This document shows positions 33,139-41,610 of a stretch of 64,000 nucleotides of DNA, in pieces. The stretch's first letter is position 1. Each line of letters opens with the position of its first letter. Position numbers and translations under genes: made by a program. The notes beneath the pieces were generated by a model that saw only the letters and a program-made list of their open reading frames with translations, did no database searches and was not told the origin of the DNA. This stretch comes from Flavobacteriaceae bacterium (GTDB lineage: Bacteria; Bacteroidota; Bacteroidia; Flavobacteriales; Flavobacteriaceae): contig JANQNQ010000002.1 of NCBI GenBank assembly GCA_028279515.1, positions 62,001 to 126,000 on the forward strand. The letters run 5' to 3'.

Positions 33139-33831
33139 ATGTCAAAAAATATTGTTCTCATTGGAGGCTCCTATGGTATTGGCGGTAAAATAGTTGAATT
33201 GTTAAAAGAAGACCATCAAGTATTTATCGCTTCTCGAACGCCATCAACCTTAAGTCATCCTAATATTACGCACATTCGTTTTGATGTTATGGAATCTGAC
33301 TTAGATCCCGCCGTTCTGCCAGAAGAAACCCATGGCTTTGTATATTTACCTGGCAGTATAAACCTAAAACCATTTAGAGGTTTATCGCTCGATAGTTTTA
33401 CAAAAGATATGGATATTAATTTCTTTGGCGCGGTAAAAACACTCAAGGCCATTTTGCCTAAAATGGTTGACGGTGGTAGTGTTGTACTTTTCAGTACGGT
33501 AGCTGTAAGCAATGGAATGCCGTTTCATGCCAGCATTAGTGCTGCCAAAGGAGCTGTTGAAGGGCTTACGAGGTCTTTAGCAGCCGAATATGCCCCAAAA
33601 ATAAGATTCAATGCCATTGCCCCTTCCTTGGTCGACACACCATTAGCCGAGAGGCTACTAAACAACGATGCAAAACGGGAAAAAATGGCAGAGCGACACC
33701 CGCTACAACGCATAGGAAATGTCAATGACATTGCGAGTGCGGCGACCTTTCTGTTAAGTGATGACGCCTCATGGATCACAGGTCAAGTCTTATCTGTGGA
33801 TGGCGGAATTTCAACAATCAACAAAAACTAA
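33139..33831 (+). CDS. Short-chain dehydrogenase/reductase-like protein lacking the catalytic Tyr
   Basis: A 230-residue SDR fold with the nucleotide-binding motif GGSYGIGGKIVE (residues 8-19) and the NNAG-equivalent region. The catalytic tetrad is altered: where Y-x-x-x-K is expected, the sequence reads I-S-A-A-K in HASISAAKGAVEGL. The Ser (before, in STVAVSNG) and Lys are retained but the general acid Tyr is Ile. The C-terminus IAPSLVDTPLAERLL is normal. It may bind NAD(P) without ordinary dehydrogenase activity, or use another group. It lies between SRPBCC and photolyase genes in one transcript. Confidence 0.85.
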   Translation: MSKNIVLIGGSYGIGGKIVELLKEDHQVFIASRTPSTLSHPNITHIRFDVMESDLDPAVLPEETHGFVYLPGSINLKPFRGLSLDSFTKDMDINFFGAVKTLKAILPKMVDGGSVVLFSTVAVSNGMPFHASISAAKGAVEGLTRSLAAEYAPKIRFNAIAPSLVDTPLAERLLNNDAKREKMAERHPLQRIGNVNDIASAATFLLSDDASWITGQVLSVDGGISTINKN

Positions 33832-33839
33832 GCACATTC

Positions 33840-35135
33840 ATGGCGATTAATATATTTTGGTTTCGAAGAGATTTACGTATTCATGATAACCATGGGCTTT
33901 ACAATGCTTTAAGAGGAAAGAATAACGTACTGCCCATCTTCATCTTTGATACCGAAATACTTGAAAAACTCGCAAAAGACGATGCACGTGTGACGTTTAT
34001 CCATGAAACACTTCAGGAGCTAAAAAGTGCGCTCCAAGCTCATAAAGGTACGCTAGCCGTATATCATGGTAAGCCCTTCGAAATATTTAATAAACTAGCA
34101 GAAACACATGCCATTGAACACGTCATCACCAATCACGATTATGAGCCGTATGCCCAAAAAAGAGATGCAGAGATAAAGCAATTCCTAGCTGAAAAAAACA
34201 TTGGTTTTCACACGTATAAAGACCAAGTCATTTTTGAGAAGGATGAAATCGTAAAGAATGATGGCACCCCCTACGTTGTGTACACACCTTATTCGAAAAG
34301 GTGGTTGGCCAAGCTCGATGAAACGGGAGTTCCCTCTTATTCCTCTGAAGACTTATTAGCCAACTTGGCTCCCCTTTCCCCAATTCCTTTCCCTGCACTA
34401 AAAGACATCGGATTTGAAAGGTCTAATATCGATGTCCCAAAATATACGGTCGATGCTTCCCTGATTAAAGCCTATGAAGCCACACGTAATTTCCCTGCAT
34501 TGGACAGCACTTCCAAACTCGGAGCCCATTTACGTTTTGGTACGGTAAGTATTCGAGAGATGGTCAAAAAAGCACAGAAAGAAGTCAACAATACGTTTTT
34601 GAAAGAGCTGATCTGGCGGGAATTCTTCATGCATATCCTGTGGCATTTTCCACATACTGGTGAGCGATCATTCAAACCCAAATACGACCGTATTCAGTGG
34701 AGGAACAAGGAAGAAGAATTCAAGAAATGGTGTGAAGGGCAAACGGGATATCCATTGGTAGATGCAGGCATGCGCGAACTCAACCAAACAGGATTCATGC
34801 ACAACCGAGTGCGTATGGTCGTCGGCAGCTTTCTTTGCAAACACCTTTTGATTGATTGGCGACTTGGCGAAGCTTATTTTGCCGAAAAGTTGTTGGATTA
34901 CGACATGGCCAGCAATGTGGGCAATTGGCAGTGGGTCGCTGGATGCGGAGTCGATGCGGCTCCTTATTTTAGGATCTTTAATCCAACCTCACAAATAAAA
35001 AAGTTCGACAATGAAATGGCCTACATCAAAAAGTGGGTTCCAGAATTTCAAGAATTGTCCTACCCTACTCCGATTGTCGACCATGCCATGGCACGCGAGC
35101 GTTGTTTAAAAGTATACAAGGAAGCCCTTACTTGA
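33840..35135 (+). CDS. phrB: Deoxyribodipyrimidine photolyase (CPD type)
   Basis: I chose the ATG at 33840 (431 residues), which begins the canonical MAINIFWFRRDLRIHDN. The antenna-binding alpha/beta domain occupies residues 1-150. The FAD-binding helical domain follows, with the conserved TGYPLVDAGMRELNQTGFMHNRVRM and the WQWVAGCGVDAAPYFRIFNP segment. It uses near-UV/blue light to split cyclobutane pyrimidine dimers in DNA. It is last in the SRPBCC-SDR-photolyase operon; its 3' end overlaps the convergent GNAT gene by eight bases. Confidence 0.93.
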   Translation: MAINIFWFRRDLRIHDNHGLYNALRGKNNVLPIFIFDTEILEKLAKDDARVTFIHETLQELKSALQAHKGTLAVYHGKPFEIFNKLAETHAIEHVITNHDYEPYAQKRDAEIKQFLAEKNIGFHTYKDQVIFEKDEIVKNDGTPYVVYTPYSKRWLAKLDETGVPSYSSEDLLANLAPLSPIPFPALKDIGFERSNIDVPKYTVDASLIKAYEATRNFPALDSTSKLGAHLRFGTVSIREMVKKAQKEVNNTFLKELIWREFFMHILWHFPHTGERSFKPKYDRIQWRNKEEEFKKWCEGQTGYPLVDAGMRELNQTGFMHNRVRMVVGSFLCKHLLIDWRLGEAYFAEKLLDYDMASNVGNWQWVAGCGVDAAPYFRIFNPTSQIKKFDNEMAYIKKWVPEFQELSYPTPIVDHAMARERCLKVYKEALT

Positions 35136-35556
35136 CCAATAGCTTAACAGGGTGCCCATAGTTCTCATTACACCATTGATGCTTCTCTTGCACCGCTTTT
35201 GGCGGAACCAACACGGTCTTTTGTACTTCTACAAATCCAAAAGAAGCGTAAAACTCAGTTAAGTGCGCAAATGGCAAACACCATACAATCCCATCTGTAT
35301 AGGCCTCTTCTAACAAATGGGAAACGATGGTATGCGCCACACCCTTGCCTCTGTGCTCCTCAAAAACGTACATCCCTCCTAATTCAAGATGCCCTTTCTC
35401 AACAAGTACAAGTCTTCCAAGTCCGCTAGCTTGACCATCGGTTTCAGAGATGGCCACATATTCATTACCCAAGTCAGAGGGCACAAAACCTACTCCTTGG
35501 TAACGTTCGTTTATCCAAGCCAATTCTGAGTTCTCGGCAGGTCTTACAGTGGTCAT
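35128..35556 (-). CDS. GNAT-family N-acetyltransferase
   Basis: A 142-residue acetyltransferase with the acetyl-CoA loop in EEHRGKGVAHTIVSHLLEEA (the R-G-K-G-V-A matches R/Q-x-x-G-x-G/A) and the C-terminal FYASFGFVEVQKT. The substrate is unknown. It is convergent with the photolyase gene, the two overlapping by eight bases at their 3' ends. Confidence 0.84.
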   Translation of the reverse strand: MTTVRPAENSELAWINERYQGVGFVPSDLGNEYVAISETDGQASGLGRLVLVEKGHLELGGMYVFEEHRGKGVAHTIVSHLLEEAYTDGIVWCLPFAHLTEFYASFGFVEVQKTVLVPPKAVQEKHQWCNENYGHPVKLLVK

Positions 35557-35692
35557 ATCACATACTTTTACACGAAGCTACAACAGTTATTTGAGTATTA
35601 AAACCAAATTATCGGTCATTCACCGTGAACACGGTCGTAACTCATTGATTTTTAATATTTTTATATACAACCTTAAAACAACCCTTACATCA

Positions 35693-37420
35693 ATGGAAAA
35701 ACGACTACTACCCCTTCTCCTGTTGTTTCTGGGATACCAAGCAACAGCGCAGATAGCGTTTACAGACAATTCAACTCTTTTAGTGAATGAATCCCTCACC
35801 AGCGGCGTGGCCATTGGTGTGTGCGATATGAACAATGACGGTCTTGACGATATCATTCGTCTCGATGACGCCAGCGACCTCGAAATCGAATTTCAACAAA
35901 GTGATGGCAGCTTTTCTCTTTATGACTACGGAAACGTCGGGTCAGGCAGCGAATGGGCGTTGGTGATTGCTGATATCGATGAAAACGGATACAACGATAT
36001 TTTGATTGGAGGCGCCTATAACAATCTCAAAATGTTAACCGCCAACGGAACGGGGTCCGCCTATACATCAGCCAATCTCTCTACACCGAATATTTTTCTG
36101 CAAAACGCAAACTTTTCAGATATTAACAATGACGGAAGCATAGACCTTTTCGCATGCCACGACGACGGTGTTTCTTCTATTTATCTCAACAATGGTTCAG
36201 GTGCCATGACCTATGACTTAGGCGTGCTCAATCCAACATCCACCATACCTTCGGACAATTCTGGAAACTATGGAAGCATCTGGGTCGATTATGATAACGA
36301 TGGTGACCAAGACCTTTATATTTCCAAATGTCGTCTAGGGGTCACAGACCCATTGGATGGCCGCCGCGTGAACTTGCTTTTTCAGAATGACGGAGCTAAC
36401 AACTTTACCGATGTCGCACAAGCTGCCGGTCTACGTCCGCTCGGGCAATCTTGGGCTGCCAATTTCGAAGACATCGATAACGACGGAGATCTGGATTGCT
36501 TCTTGATCAATCATGACATCGCCAGTCAGCTATTTGAAAATAATGGCGATGGCACCTTTACAGACATCACTTCCGCCAGTGGCATGTCTACCGGAATCAC
36601 AGCGCTTGGGATTGGTGTTCAAGTGATCATGGAAGACTTTGACAACGATGGTTTTGTCGATGTTTTCTTGACCGGATTAAGTGGTGCTCATGTACTTTTC
36701 GAGAATGATGGTGATGACACGTTCACCGTGGTCACAAATCCAATCCCGACAGGAGGCCTGGGCATTCAAAGTGCGGCTGTTGGCGACTTAAATGATGACG
36801 GATTTTTGGATATCCTAGCTGGATATGCCACAGGCTTTAACAGTCCGTCCTCGAATGTTGACAAGTTATTTCTAAACAATGGCAACTTCAACAATTGGAG
36901 CAAGATTCAACTCGAAGGTGTACAAAGTAACTCCAATGGCATTGGAGCTCGTATAGAGCTTCACGGAAGTTGGGGTACGCAAATACGCGAAGTACGATCT
37001 GGCGAAAGCTATGGAAACATGAATTCGATGATCACACATTACGGCATCGGTTCAGCAACAGCCATCACAAAGGTGGTTGTGAAATGGCCTTCGGGTGTGG
37101 TTGATGAACTTCTGAATCCAACAATCAATCAAACGGTCACCATCATCGAAGGACAGACCTTAGGGCGTACCGATCTTTCAGCGATGAACGTTTCCGCTTA
37201 TCCAAATCCCACTTCAGAAAGGCTTCAGCTTCAGTTGGCTGCGATTGCTTTAGATGCAAAGGTTTCAATTTTTTCTGTGGAAGGAATTCAGTTATATAGT
37301 AGTAGATATCGAGATGTTTCCGAAGTGATCATTCCTACAAGCACATTGAGCAACGGACTCTATTTCGCACAGATTGAAGCCGACGGAAGGCGACAAATCA
37401 TAAAATTTTTGAAAGAATAA
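35693..37420 (+). CDS. Secreted FG-GAP/VCBS-repeat protein with ASPIC/UnbV and T9SS sorting domains
   Basis: I chose the ATG at 35693 (575 residues) because it yields a signal peptide (MEKRLLPLLLLFLGYQATAQ). Repeated Asp-rich calcium-binding loops (DMNNDGLDD, DINNDGSID, DYDNDGDQD, DIDNDGDLD, DFDNDGFVD, DLNDDGFLD) indicate a beta-propeller of FG-GAP/VCBS repeats over residues 25-430. An ASPIC/UnbV domain follows (IQLEGVQSNSNGIGARIEL, VRSGESYGNMNS). The last about 75 residues form a T9SS type A sorting domain (YPNPTSERLQLQ to the terminal IIKFLKE). It is probably surface-attached and may bind carbohydrate or protein. Confidence 0.9.
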   Translation: MEKRLLPLLLLFLGYQATAQIAFTDNSTLLVNESLTSGVAIGVCDMNNDGLDDIIRLDDASDLEIEFQQSDGSFSLYDYGNVGSGSEWALVIADIDENGYNDILIGGAYNNLKMLTANGTGSAYTSANLSTPNIFLQNANFSDINNDGSIDLFACHDDGVSSIYLNNGSGAMTYDLGVLNPTSTIPSDNSGNYGSIWVDYDNDGDQDLYISKCRLGVTDPLDGRRVNLLFQNDGANNFTDVAQAAGLRPLGQSWAANFEDIDNDGDLDCFLINHDIASQLFENNGDGTFTDITSASGMSTGITALGIGVQVIMEDFDNDGFVDVFLTGLSGAHVLFENDGDDTFTVVTNPIPTGGLGIQSAAVGDLNDDGFLDILAGYATGFNSPSSNVDKLFLNNGNFNNWSKIQLEGVQSNSNGIGARIELHGSWGTQIREVRSGESYGNMNSMITHYGIGSATAITKVVVKWPSGVVDELLNPTINQTVTIIEGQTLGRTDLSAMNVSAYPNPTSERLQLQLAAIALDAKVSIFSVEGIQLYSSRYRDVSEVIIPTSTLSNGLYFAQIEADGRRQIIKFLKE

Positions 37421-37449
37421 GCTAGCGTTTCCTAAACACAGTACTATAG

Positions 37450-37487
37450 ATCGCCAAGATGCCTCAAGGTATTATTGGCGATTTTTC
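37450..37487 (+). terminator. Terminator of the VCBS-repeat gene
   Basis: ATCGCCAA (37450-37457) pairs with TTGGCGAT (37475-37482), followed by TTTTTC. A second perfect inverted repeat, TTCTTTCAGA/TCTGAAAGAA (37485-37494, 37498-37507), follows at once. Confidence 0.8.
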
Positions 37488-37521
37488 TTTCAGAAATTCT
37501 GAAAGAACATTAACACATTTT

Positions 37522-37565
37522 TTGTTTAACCCATTCGTTTAAAAATTGAACAATTCGTAAATTTG
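37522..37565 (+). promoter_or_regulatory. Operator and promoter of the TetR-cryptochrome operon
   Basis: TTGTTTAA (37522-37529), 16 bases, TTGAACAA (37546-37553), then -7 element TAAATTTG (37558-37565). It matches the site at 32578-32609 in half-sites (one change) and in spacing (16 bases). Its position over the -33/-7 region suits repression. Confidence 0.65.
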
Positions 37566-37582
37566 TAGGAAACAACACGATC

Positions 37583-38233
37583 ATGGCAAAAACAAAAAAA
37601 ATCACACAAGCAGACATTATTGGCATGTATATGGAAACCACGCTCGAAACTGAAAAAGCACCAAGTTCCATTTACAAGTTTTGCAAAGAAAATAACATTA
37701 CCGAAGAGGTGTTTTACAACAATTTTGGCTCGTTCGACAGCTTGAAAAAAGGCATTTGGAAACGTTTTCATGACGAGACCATTAAGTTGATTCACAAGGC
37801 CGATGGCTTCGAATCGTACAGCAATCGTGAGAAGTTGCTCACCTATTTCTTTTCATTCTTCGAAATGCTATCGCTGAATAGAAGCTATGTACTGTTTATA
37901 CTGAAAGAACATCAGAATGTCCTAAAGAATCTAGAGCAATTAAAGCCCTTGAGAACTGGTATAAAAGATTTCGCAAAAGGACTCATACAAGAAAACAATG
38001 AGAAGAAGACGCTTAAAATCTTAAAGCAACCCGAGCATTTGTTTTCTGAAGCAACATGGGCACAATTCCTTTTCCTGCTAAAATTCTGGATGGACGACAG
38101 CTCGGCAGGATTCGAGAAAACCGATGCCGCCATCGAAAAGTCTGTCAATACGGCCTTTGACCTTTTTGACAACACACCGTTGGACAGTCTGATCGATTTT
38201 GGAAAATTTTTGTGGAAAGAACAAATGAGTTAA
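37583..38233 (+). CDS. TetR-family transcriptional regulator
   Basis: A 216-residue regulator. The N-terminal HTH of TetR type is visible at residues 8-55 (SSIYKFCKENNITEEVFYNNFGSFDSL as a variant recognition helix), and the rest is a helical ligand-binding domain. The N-terminus is rich in Lys. It directly abuts the UbiB/ABC1 gene (ATG right after the stop), starting a transcript that runs to the second photolyase. The shared inverted repeat before it and before the SRPBCC gene makes it the likely repressor of the photoprotection genes. Its ligand is unknown. Confidence 0.85.
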   Translation: MAKTKKITQADIIGMYMETTLETEKAPSSIYKFCKENNITEEVFYNNFGSFDSLKKGIWKRFHDETIKLIHKADGFESYSNREKLLTYFFSFFEMLSLNRSYVLFILKEHQNVLKNLEQLKPLRTGIKDFAKGLIQENNEKKTLKILKQPEHLFSEATWAQFLFLLKFWMDDSSAGFEKTDAAIEKSVNTAFDLFDNTPLDSLIDFGKFLWKEQMS

Positions 38234-39550
38234 ATGAAAACACTCGATAAAATACCCACCTCAAAACTAGAACGTGCTACTAAACTAGTGGGCACGGGCG
38301 CCAAGATTGGCGTCAACTATTTAAAATATTACGGCGATAAAATCGTAGACCCAAAGAATGCAAAGGAAAAGTTAGACGAAAACAATGCTTCAGACATCTA
38401 CGACGGGTTGAAACAACTTAAAGGAAGTGCCTTAAAAGTTGCCCAAATGCTCAGTATGGAAAAGAATCTGCTTCCCAATGCCTATGTTGAGAAGTTTTCT
38501 TTGGCACAATTTTCTGTACCTCCGCTTTCGGCACCGCTAGTTCGCAAGACCTTTAAGAGATACCTTGGCAAGTATCCTGAAGAGATCTTTGATTCATTCA
38601 CTCCAAATTCTATCAACGCTGCCAGTATCGGCCAGGTACATCAAGCAGTCAAAGATGGGAAAAAACTTGCTGTGAAAATTCAATATCCTGGAGTGGCGAA
38701 TAGCATCTCTTCAGACCTTGCCTTGGTAAAACCCATTGCCATTAAAATGTTCAATCTAAAAGGAAAGGACAGCGAAAAGTACTTCAAAGAAATCGAAGGG
38801 AAGTTGCTTGAAGAAACCGATTACGATCTCGAGATCGCACAAAGCCAAGAGATCACAGAGGCTTGCGATCACATAAATGGACTCAAGTTTCCAAAGTACT
38901 ATCCCGAACTTTCTTCAGAGCGCATTATCACCATGGATTGGATGCAGGGCATGCACCTATCTGAATTTACCAACACCTCTTTTGATCGTACCACTGGAGA
39001 CCAACTTGGGCAAACTTTATGGGATTTCTACATGTATCAAATGCATCACTTACGGCAAGTACATGCTGACCCGCATCCTGGAAACTTTTTAGTGGATGCT
39101 GATGACCAATTGGTGGCCATCGACTTTGGCTGTATCAAAAAGGTGCCAGAGACCTTCTACAAGCCGTATTTTGAATTGGCTAAGGAAGAGACCATAAATC
39201 ACCCTGAAAAGTTCAAGGAGAAGCTGTATGAGCTAGAGATCTTACTACCTTCTGATACAGAAAAGGAAAAGGAGTTCTTCGGAAAGATGTTTCATCAAAT
39301 GCTGCGCTTGTTCACCAAGCCTTTCAATCAGGAGACCTTTGACTTTTCTGATGAAACCTTCTGGCAACAGATCGCTGCTTTGAGCGAACAGCTCTCTACC
39401 GATACTAACCTCAGAAAAATGAATGGTAACAGGGGTTCTAAACACTTCCTCTATATCAACCGTACTTTCTTCGGACTTTACAATCTGTTACATGACCTGA
39501 AGGCTCGTATTCATGTGAATCATTTTGAGAGGTATATGAATCCCAATTGA
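38234..39550 (+). CDS. ABC1/UbiB-family atypical kinase-like protein
   Basis: A 438-residue protein of the ABC1/ADCK/UbiB family. The KxGQ-type region LKVAQMLSMEKN, the A/P-rich nucleotide loop region AASIGQVHQAVKDGKKLAVKIQYPGV, and the kinase motifs LHADPHPGNFLVDAD (catalytic loop, read as VHADPHPGNF) and AIDFGCIKKV (DFG) are present. There is no obvious membrane helix. The family supports quinone biosynthesis or lipid homeostasis through ATPase/kinase activity. It is translationally adjacent to the TetR gene, which is typical for this operon type. Confidence 0.88.
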   Translation: MKTLDKIPTSKLERATKLVGTGAKIGVNYLKYYGDKIVDPKNAKEKLDENNASDIYDGLKQLKGSALKVAQMLSMEKNLLPNAYVEKFSLAQFSVPPLSAPLVRKTFKRYLGKYPEEIFDSFTPNSINAASIGQVHQAVKDGKKLAVKIQYPGVANSISSDLALVKPIAIKMFNLKGKDSEKYFKEIEGKLLEETDYDLEIAQSQEITEACDHINGLKFPKYYPELSSERIITMDWMQGMHLSEFTNTSFDRTTGDQLGQTLWDFYMYQMHHLRQVHADPHPGNFLVDADDQLVAIDFGCIKKVPETFYKPYFELAKEETINHPEKFKEKLYELEILLPSDTEKEKEFFGKMFHQMLRLFTKPFNQETFDFSDETFWQQIAALSEQLSTDTNLRKMNGNRGSKHFLYINRTFFGLYNLLHDLKARIHVNHFERYMNPN

Positions 39551-39576
39551 AAAATCTGTCTCAAATAAATTACGCT

Positions 39577-39744
39577 ATGTTCAACTTATTTAAAAAGAAG
39601 TCAAAAAAGGAAAAATTACAAGACCGTTATCGAAACCTGATGGCCGAAGCGCATCGTCTTTCAAGTATCAATCGAAGACTAGGCGATGAGAAAATAGCCG
39701 AAGCCGAACAGGTACTGAAGCAGATTGATAATCTCGGAAGGTAG
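39577..39744 (+). CDS. Lacal_2735-family small protein, 55 aa
   Basis: A 55-residue basic helical protein (MFNLFKKKSKKEKLQDRYRNL at the start, then LMAEAHRLSSINRRLGDEKIAEAEQVL compressed to AEAHRLSSINR). This short family is restricted to Bacteroidota and usually sits near light- or stress-related genes. I chose the ATG at 39577 because the upstream in-frame TTG overlaps the UbiB stop. No catalytic feature; possible RNA/DNA or partner binding. Confidence 0.8.
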   Translation: MFNLFKKKSKKEKLQDRYRNLMAEAHRLSSINRRLGDEKIAEAEQVLKQIDNLGR

Positions 39745-39826
39745 TACAATGTCATCATAGGCAGCACCTAATTTCAATCCAAAGGGTCATTTACTTTGAA
39801 GGGTTGCTGAGGAAGTTACTGACCAA

Positions 39827-41314
39827 ATGTACAATGAAAACAAACATATCAACCTAGTCTGGTTGAAGCGCGACCTGAGACTCAAGGACAATGCCTCGAT
39901 AGCAAATGCCTTATCTGATGGCAAAAAGGTGTTGTTCATATATGTGTTTGAAAACCTACTCCTGAATGACCCGCATTACAGCCAGCGTCACTTTGACTTC
40001 ATTAAACAATCGTTGGTGGATCTTAACAAGACCCTTAGAAATTTTGACACACAAATTCTAGTGGCTCAGGGCGAGATCATTTCGGTATTAAAGACCTTAC
40101 AGCAACATATTCGTTTTACGCGCCTATTTTCTCACCAAGAAACAGGCGTTAACAGTACCTTCGATAGAGATAAAGCACTGAAGCGGTTTTGCACGAATTA
40201 CGATGTAGAATGGATCGAATGCATTAATAATGGAGTCTTTAGAGGCTTGAGAGATCGAACACAATGGAGAGCCGATTGGACCGATTACATGCAACAACCC
40301 TTGTATCAATTTACTCCAACCACCGGACAGCATGTAAGCATAGATGAAATCAAAGCTATCCAGCAATTGAGATGGAAAGAAATCTCATTAGAAACTCCAA
40401 AAAGTAAGTCATTTCAACCTGGTGGTGTGACCGCTGCCCATCAATATATGCGTTCGTTCTTTGAAGAGCGTTATGAAAACTATCAAAGTCATATATCGAG
40501 TCCGTCGCTCTCGCGAAGAGCCTGTAGCAGGCTATCACCGTACATTGCTTGGGGAAACCTTTCCATTCGACAAATATGGCAACAGGCACAACTAGAAAAA
40601 CAATCTGGCAAAAATAGGTTTCACCTCAACGCTTTTACATCCAGATTACGCTGGCAAGCACACTTCATTCAGAAGTTTGAAATGGAATGTAGCATGGAAT
40701 TCAAAAGTGTCAACAAAGGCTATCACCAGCTATCAAAACCCGTCAACCAAGAGTATATTGATGCATGGAAAACCGGAACAACAGGATATCCCATGGTTGA
40801 TGCTGCCATGCGATGCCTTATCGAAACTGGCTATGTGAATTTCAGAATGCGAGCCTTATTGGTGTCCTTTTTAACACATCATCTTTGGCAACCATGGCAA
40901 GCCGCCGCACATCATTTGGCACAACTCTTTTTAGATTTTGAGCCTGGCATACACTATCCGCAACTTCAAATGCAAGCAGGCGAAACAGGTATCAACAACC
41001 TGCGCATTTACAATCCGGTTAACAATAGTTTAAAGCACGACCCAGATGGAATTTTCATCAAAAAATGGATTCCAGAGCTTCGCAATCTTCCAACGCATCA
41101 TGTGCACGAACCATGGAAAATTACGGCTATGGAACGAAAGTTCTACAAGTTTACACCAGGCCAAGAGTATCCGCTTCCGATCATTGAGCTGCTTCCGGCC
41201 AGAAAACGTGCAACCGATGTGCTTTGGAACATGAAAAAGAATACGCTGGTAAAAAAAGAAAGTCAAAGAATCCTTACAAAACACACGCTTCCAAATAGAG
41301 ACAATTTCGACTAA
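39827..41314 (+). CDS. Second photolyase/cryptochrome-family flavoprotein
   Basis: A 495-residue protein. The N-terminal antenna domain starts NLVWLKRDLRLKDNASIANAL; the FAD domain has TGYPMVDAAMRCLIETGYVNFRMRALLVSFLTHHLW and FEPGIHYPQLQMQAGETGINNLRIYNPV. It differs from the 33840 photolyase in the helices around the flavin and lacks an ordinary WQW CPD segment. It belongs to the branch found with TIGR03643 genes. It may repair (6-4) lesions or sense light; activity cannot be decided by eye. Confidence 0.88.
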   Translation: MYNENKHINLVWLKRDLRLKDNASIANALSDGKKVLFIYVFENLLLNDPHYSQRHFDFIKQSLVDLNKTLRNFDTQILVAQGEIISVLKTLQQHIRFTRLFSHQETGVNSTFDRDKALKRFCTNYDVEWIECINNGVFRGLRDRTQWRADWTDYMQQPLYQFTPTTGQHVSIDEIKAIQQLRWKEISLETPKSKSFQPGGVTAAHQYMRSFFEERYENYQSHISSPSLSRRACSRLSPYIAWGNLSIRQIWQQAQLEKQSGKNRFHLNAFTSRLRWQAHFIQKFEMECSMEFKSVNKGYHQLSKPVNQEYIDAWKTGTTGYPMVDAAMRCLIETGYVNFRMRALLVSFLTHHLWQPWQAAAHHLAQLFLDFEPGIHYPQLQMQAGETGINNLRIYNPVNNSLKHDPDGIFIKKWIPELRNLPTHHVHEPWKITAMERKFYKFTPGQEYPLPIIELLPARKRATDVLWNMKKNTLVKKESQRILTKHTLPNRDNFD

Positions 41315-41605
41315 ATGATTACAACAGAAAATAACTTCACAGACCGTCAATTAGACCGTATCATAGAAATGGCTTGGGAAGACCGAACACCTTTTGATGC
41401 GATTGCTGCACAATTCAATCTAAAAGAACAAGAGGTAATTGTTCTGATGCGTCGTACGTTAAAACCAAAAAGCTTTAGACGTTGGCGTGCACGCGTGCAA
41501 GGTCGAAAAACAAAGCACAAAAAACTGTATCTTCACACCGAACATCGTTTTAAGTGTAGCAGGCAAGGCCGCATCAATCAGAACAGAATTTCTAAACGCT
41601 CTTAG
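41315..41605 (+). CDS. TIGR03643-family protein
   Basis: A 96-residue basic protein (ITTENNFTDRQLDRIIEMAWEDRTPFDAI, then FNLKEQEVIVLMRRTLKPKSFRRWRARVQGRKTKH). The N-terminal part has an HTH-like helical pattern, and the C-terminal part is strongly basic. The start directly follows the photolyase stop with no gap. The family is known mainly for this gene neighbourhood; role unknown, possibly nucleic-acid binding. Confidence 0.9.
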   Translation: MITTENNFTDRQLDRIIEMAWEDRTPFDAIAAQFNLKEQEVIVLMRRTLKPKSFRRWRARVQGRKTKHKKLYLHTEHRFKCSRQGRINQNRISKRS

Positions 41606-41610
41606 CATAC

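Noticed and set aside
37541-37565. TTG at 37546-37548 as -33 element of the TetR promoter
   Set aside because: Only nine bases before the -7 box; the spacing is too short. It is better explained as part of the operator half-site.
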